Shown piece by piece: positions 25,843-26,940 of a stretch of DNA of 26,940 nt. The translations under genes were made by a program, and so were the position numbers. Source of the DNA: Rickettsia typhi (GTDB taxonomy: Bacteria > Pseudomonadota > Alphaproteobacteria > Rickettsiales > Rickettsiaceae). The notes beneath the pieces are model-generated. The model was not told the origin of the DNA. It did not search any database and worked only from the letters and a program-made list of their open reading frames with translations. Numbering within the stretch: the first letter of the stretch is position 1; every line of letters begins with the position of its first letter. Location of the stretch: the NCBI GenBank assembly GCA_945883665.1, contig CAMCXV010000011.1:1-26940 (forward strand). Reading direction: 5' to 3'.

Positions 25843-26582
25843 CTATTAAAATCGGTTTACATGGTTCTTCTGGAAAAATGGGCATCGCAATTCAAGATGC
25901 TATTGCAAGACAAAGTGATAAATTCTCATTAGCAACAAAATTCACAAGAGTTGAAAAAGATAGTCAATTACTAGAATTTTGCTCAAATTCCGATTTAATA
26001 ATTGATTTTTCTGCAGCTGATGCATTACAAAATCTTCTTGAAGCAGCAATTAAGACTAATAAGAAAGTAGTTATCGGCACTACTGGATTATCGAATGATC
26101 ATATTCAAGCAATTAAAAAAGCTTCTACTTCTATTGCAATATTATATGCATCAAATACTAGCATTGGAGCTAATCTTATTATAGAAATGGCTGGTAAAAT
26201 TTCTAAGATCTTAGAAGATTATGATGTAGAGATTATTGACATACATCATAAATATAAAAAAGATGCTCCATCTGGTACAGCTCTTGCAATTGGTCAAAAC
26301 ATAGCTATAAACAGAAAACAAAAATTTGAAGATATTGCAGTGTTTGATAGAATAAATAAAGGTGTTAGACGAAAAAATGATATAGGTTTTTCTTCTCTAA
26401 GAACTGGTGATATTTGTGGAAAACATAAAGTTATATTCGCAGGATCAAGCGAAGTAATTACTATAGGTTCAGAAGCTTTAACAAGAGATGTATTTGCTGA
26501 TGGAGCATTATTTGCTGCCAAATGGCTAAATTCTCAAGAAAATCCAGGGCTTTACTCAATGCAAGATATACTAAAATTATAA
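25839..26582 (+). CDS. dapB: 4-hydroxy-tetrahydrodipicolinate reductase
   Basis: 247 residues. It makes tetrahydrodipicolinate in the diaminopimelate/lysine pathway using NAD(P)H. The nucleotide-binding start GLHGSSGKMG is at 6-15, followed by IIDFSAADA (54-62), GTTGL (80-84) and ASNTSIGANL (104-113). Catalytic His136 and Lys140 lie in IDIHHKYKKDAPSGTALAIG. The C-terminal RTGDICGKHKVIFAG and ALTRDVFADGALFAAKWL are conserved. The ATG overlaps the preceding stop by four bases. Slightly shorter than E. coli DapB (273). No other dap gene is adjacent. Its presence implies a peptidoglycan precursor or lysine need in the organism. Confidence 0.96.
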   Translation: MTIKIGLHGSSGKMGIAIQDAIARQSDKFSLATKFTRVEKDSQLLEFCSNSDLIIDFSAADALQNLLEAAIKTNKKVVIGTTGLSNDHIQAIKKASTSIAILYASNTSIGANLIIEMAGKISKILEDYDVEIIDIHHKYKKDAPSGTALAIGQNIAINRKQKFEDIAVFDRINKGVRRKNDIGFSSLRTGDICGKHKVIFAGSSEVITIGSEALTRDVFADGALFAAKWLNSQENPGLYSMQDILKL

Positions 26583-26686
26583 ACTTTGATAATTTTATTT
26601 CAAACTCAATAAGAATTCATGGTAATTGATTGTTCATAGATTAGTTTAATATAAGGGCATTACAAACTTTCTTTTTTCAATTTCTA

Positions 26687-26725
26687 TATTTGAGTTAACT
26701 GAGAATTCAAAAGTTAACTCAAATA
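26687..26725. repeat. Perfect 14-base inverted repeat with 11-base loop
   Basis: TATTTGAGTTAACT (26687-26700) and AGTTAACTCAAATA (26712-26725) are exact reverse complements. The loop contains GAATTC. Neither strand has a T-run after the stem, so it is not a textbook terminator for dapB, although it lies 105 bases past the dapB stop. It could be an RNA-stabilising hairpin, a protein-binding palindrome or a terminator without a tract. Confidence 0.7.
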
Positions 26726-26743
26726 GTCTATGTTAATTACGCC

Positions 26744-26899
26744 CTAATCTCCTTCTAGATCCATCTGTTGTTCACTTTCTCCAGCAACTGGAATAGCTGG
26801 TGTAACATTCTTTCTGTACTTTCGTTTTAAATCAGTAGCAAAATATATGTACAAGCTATTGTAAAGCGATAAAACACATTTTACCTTTTGAGTTAGAAT
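26744..26899 (-). pseudogene. Possible gene remnant, start-less reading frame
   Basis: A minus-strand frame of 51 codons ends at TAG (26746-26744) and is closed upstream by TAA. It has no ATG or GTG before its 46th codon. Its last 20 residues, TPAIPVAGESEQQMDLEGD plus the preceding valine, have the charged, proline-containing look of a real protein tail. In another frame, AAAGG followed by ATG (near 26880) opens a frame that stops after seven codons, so a frameshift could link the two. I do not recognise a family. Chance is a real alternative. Confidence 0.25.
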
Positions 26900-26925
26900 T
26901 TAATATAAACAAGAGGGTAATGAAT

Positions 26926-26940
26926 ATGTTTTATCAAGAA
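26926..26940 (+). CDS. Unidentified gene, first five codons
   Basis: ATG at 26926 is preceded by AGAGGG (26912-26917) at an 8-base spacing, and the frame (MFYQE) is open to the window edge. An in-frame ATG at 26920 is only two bases from the same site and less likely. Identity cannot be judged from five codons. Confidence 0.35.

Larger units (their letters stand above)
26583..26925. other. Right-end intergenic stretch with inverted repeat and gene remnant
   Basis: About 340 bases without a normal gene. It contains a perfect 14-base inverted repeat (26687-26725), a start-less minus-strand frame (26744-26899) that looks partly coding, and, at its end, the Shine-Dalgarno AGAGGG (26912-26917) of the next gene. 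I found no well-spaced promoter. Confidence 0.5.

Overview
This is a chromosomal housekeeping segment from an AT-rich alphaproteobacterium, most likely a member of the Rickettsiales. The best evidence is the gene order. A single tuf is preceded by tRNA-Tyr and tRNA-Gly (the tufB-type leader) and followed directly by rpsJ and the S10 operon (the tufA-type follower). This hybrid arrangement was described for Rickettsia prowazekii. Supporting signs are adk between secY and rpsM, no rpsD or rpmJ in the alpha cluster, and a hexameric-type citrate synthase. lpxC argues against Anaplasmataceae, which lack LPS. I cannot name a genus.

Layout. (1) 1-68: the first codons of an unidentified leftward gene with a good sigma70-type promoter, then about 450 bp with no gene apart from a possible weak terminator. 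(2) 525-14253: an unbroken leftward ribosomal cluster. Its transcriptional order is rpsJ-rplC-rplD-rplW-rplB-rpsS-rplV-rpsC-rplP-rpmC-rpsQ (S10 block), rplN-rplX-rplE-rpsN-rpsH-rplF-rplR-rpsE-rpmD-rplO-secY-adk (spc block) and rpsM-rpsK-rpoA-rplQ-rpsT (alpha block). Promoter-like sequences lie at both seams, and rpsT is an unusual last member. (3) 14312-15813: tRNA-Tyr, tRNA-Gly and tuf, leftward, closed by a perfect 14-bp hairpin. (4) 15998-24570: rlmB (+), polA and a one-domain glmU-like gene (-), lpxC (+), gltA and a family-4-like uracil-DNA glycosylase (-), rluD-like (+). (5) 24571-26582: a tightly packed rightward operon of an amino-acid-binding lipoprotein, a flavin-reductase-like protein and dapB. 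(6) 26583-26940: a perfect 14-bp inverted repeat, a start-less reading frame that may be a gene remnant, and the first codons of a rightward gene.

Functionally the segment covers translation, transcription (rpoA), protein export (secY), nucleotide balance (adk), replication and repair (polA, udg), rRNA modification (rlmB, rluD), envelope sugar and lipid A synthesis (glmU-like, lpxC), the TCA cycle (gltA) and the diaminopimelate/lysine branch (dapB). I found no mobile element, CRISPR array, phage gene or new defence or secretion system. The points that deserve attention are modest: the chimeric tuf locus, a PolA whose proofreading site looks degenerate, a GlmU lacking its acetyltransferase half, a uracil glycosylase missing two cluster cysteines, operon-seam promoters, and unexplained structure near the right end.
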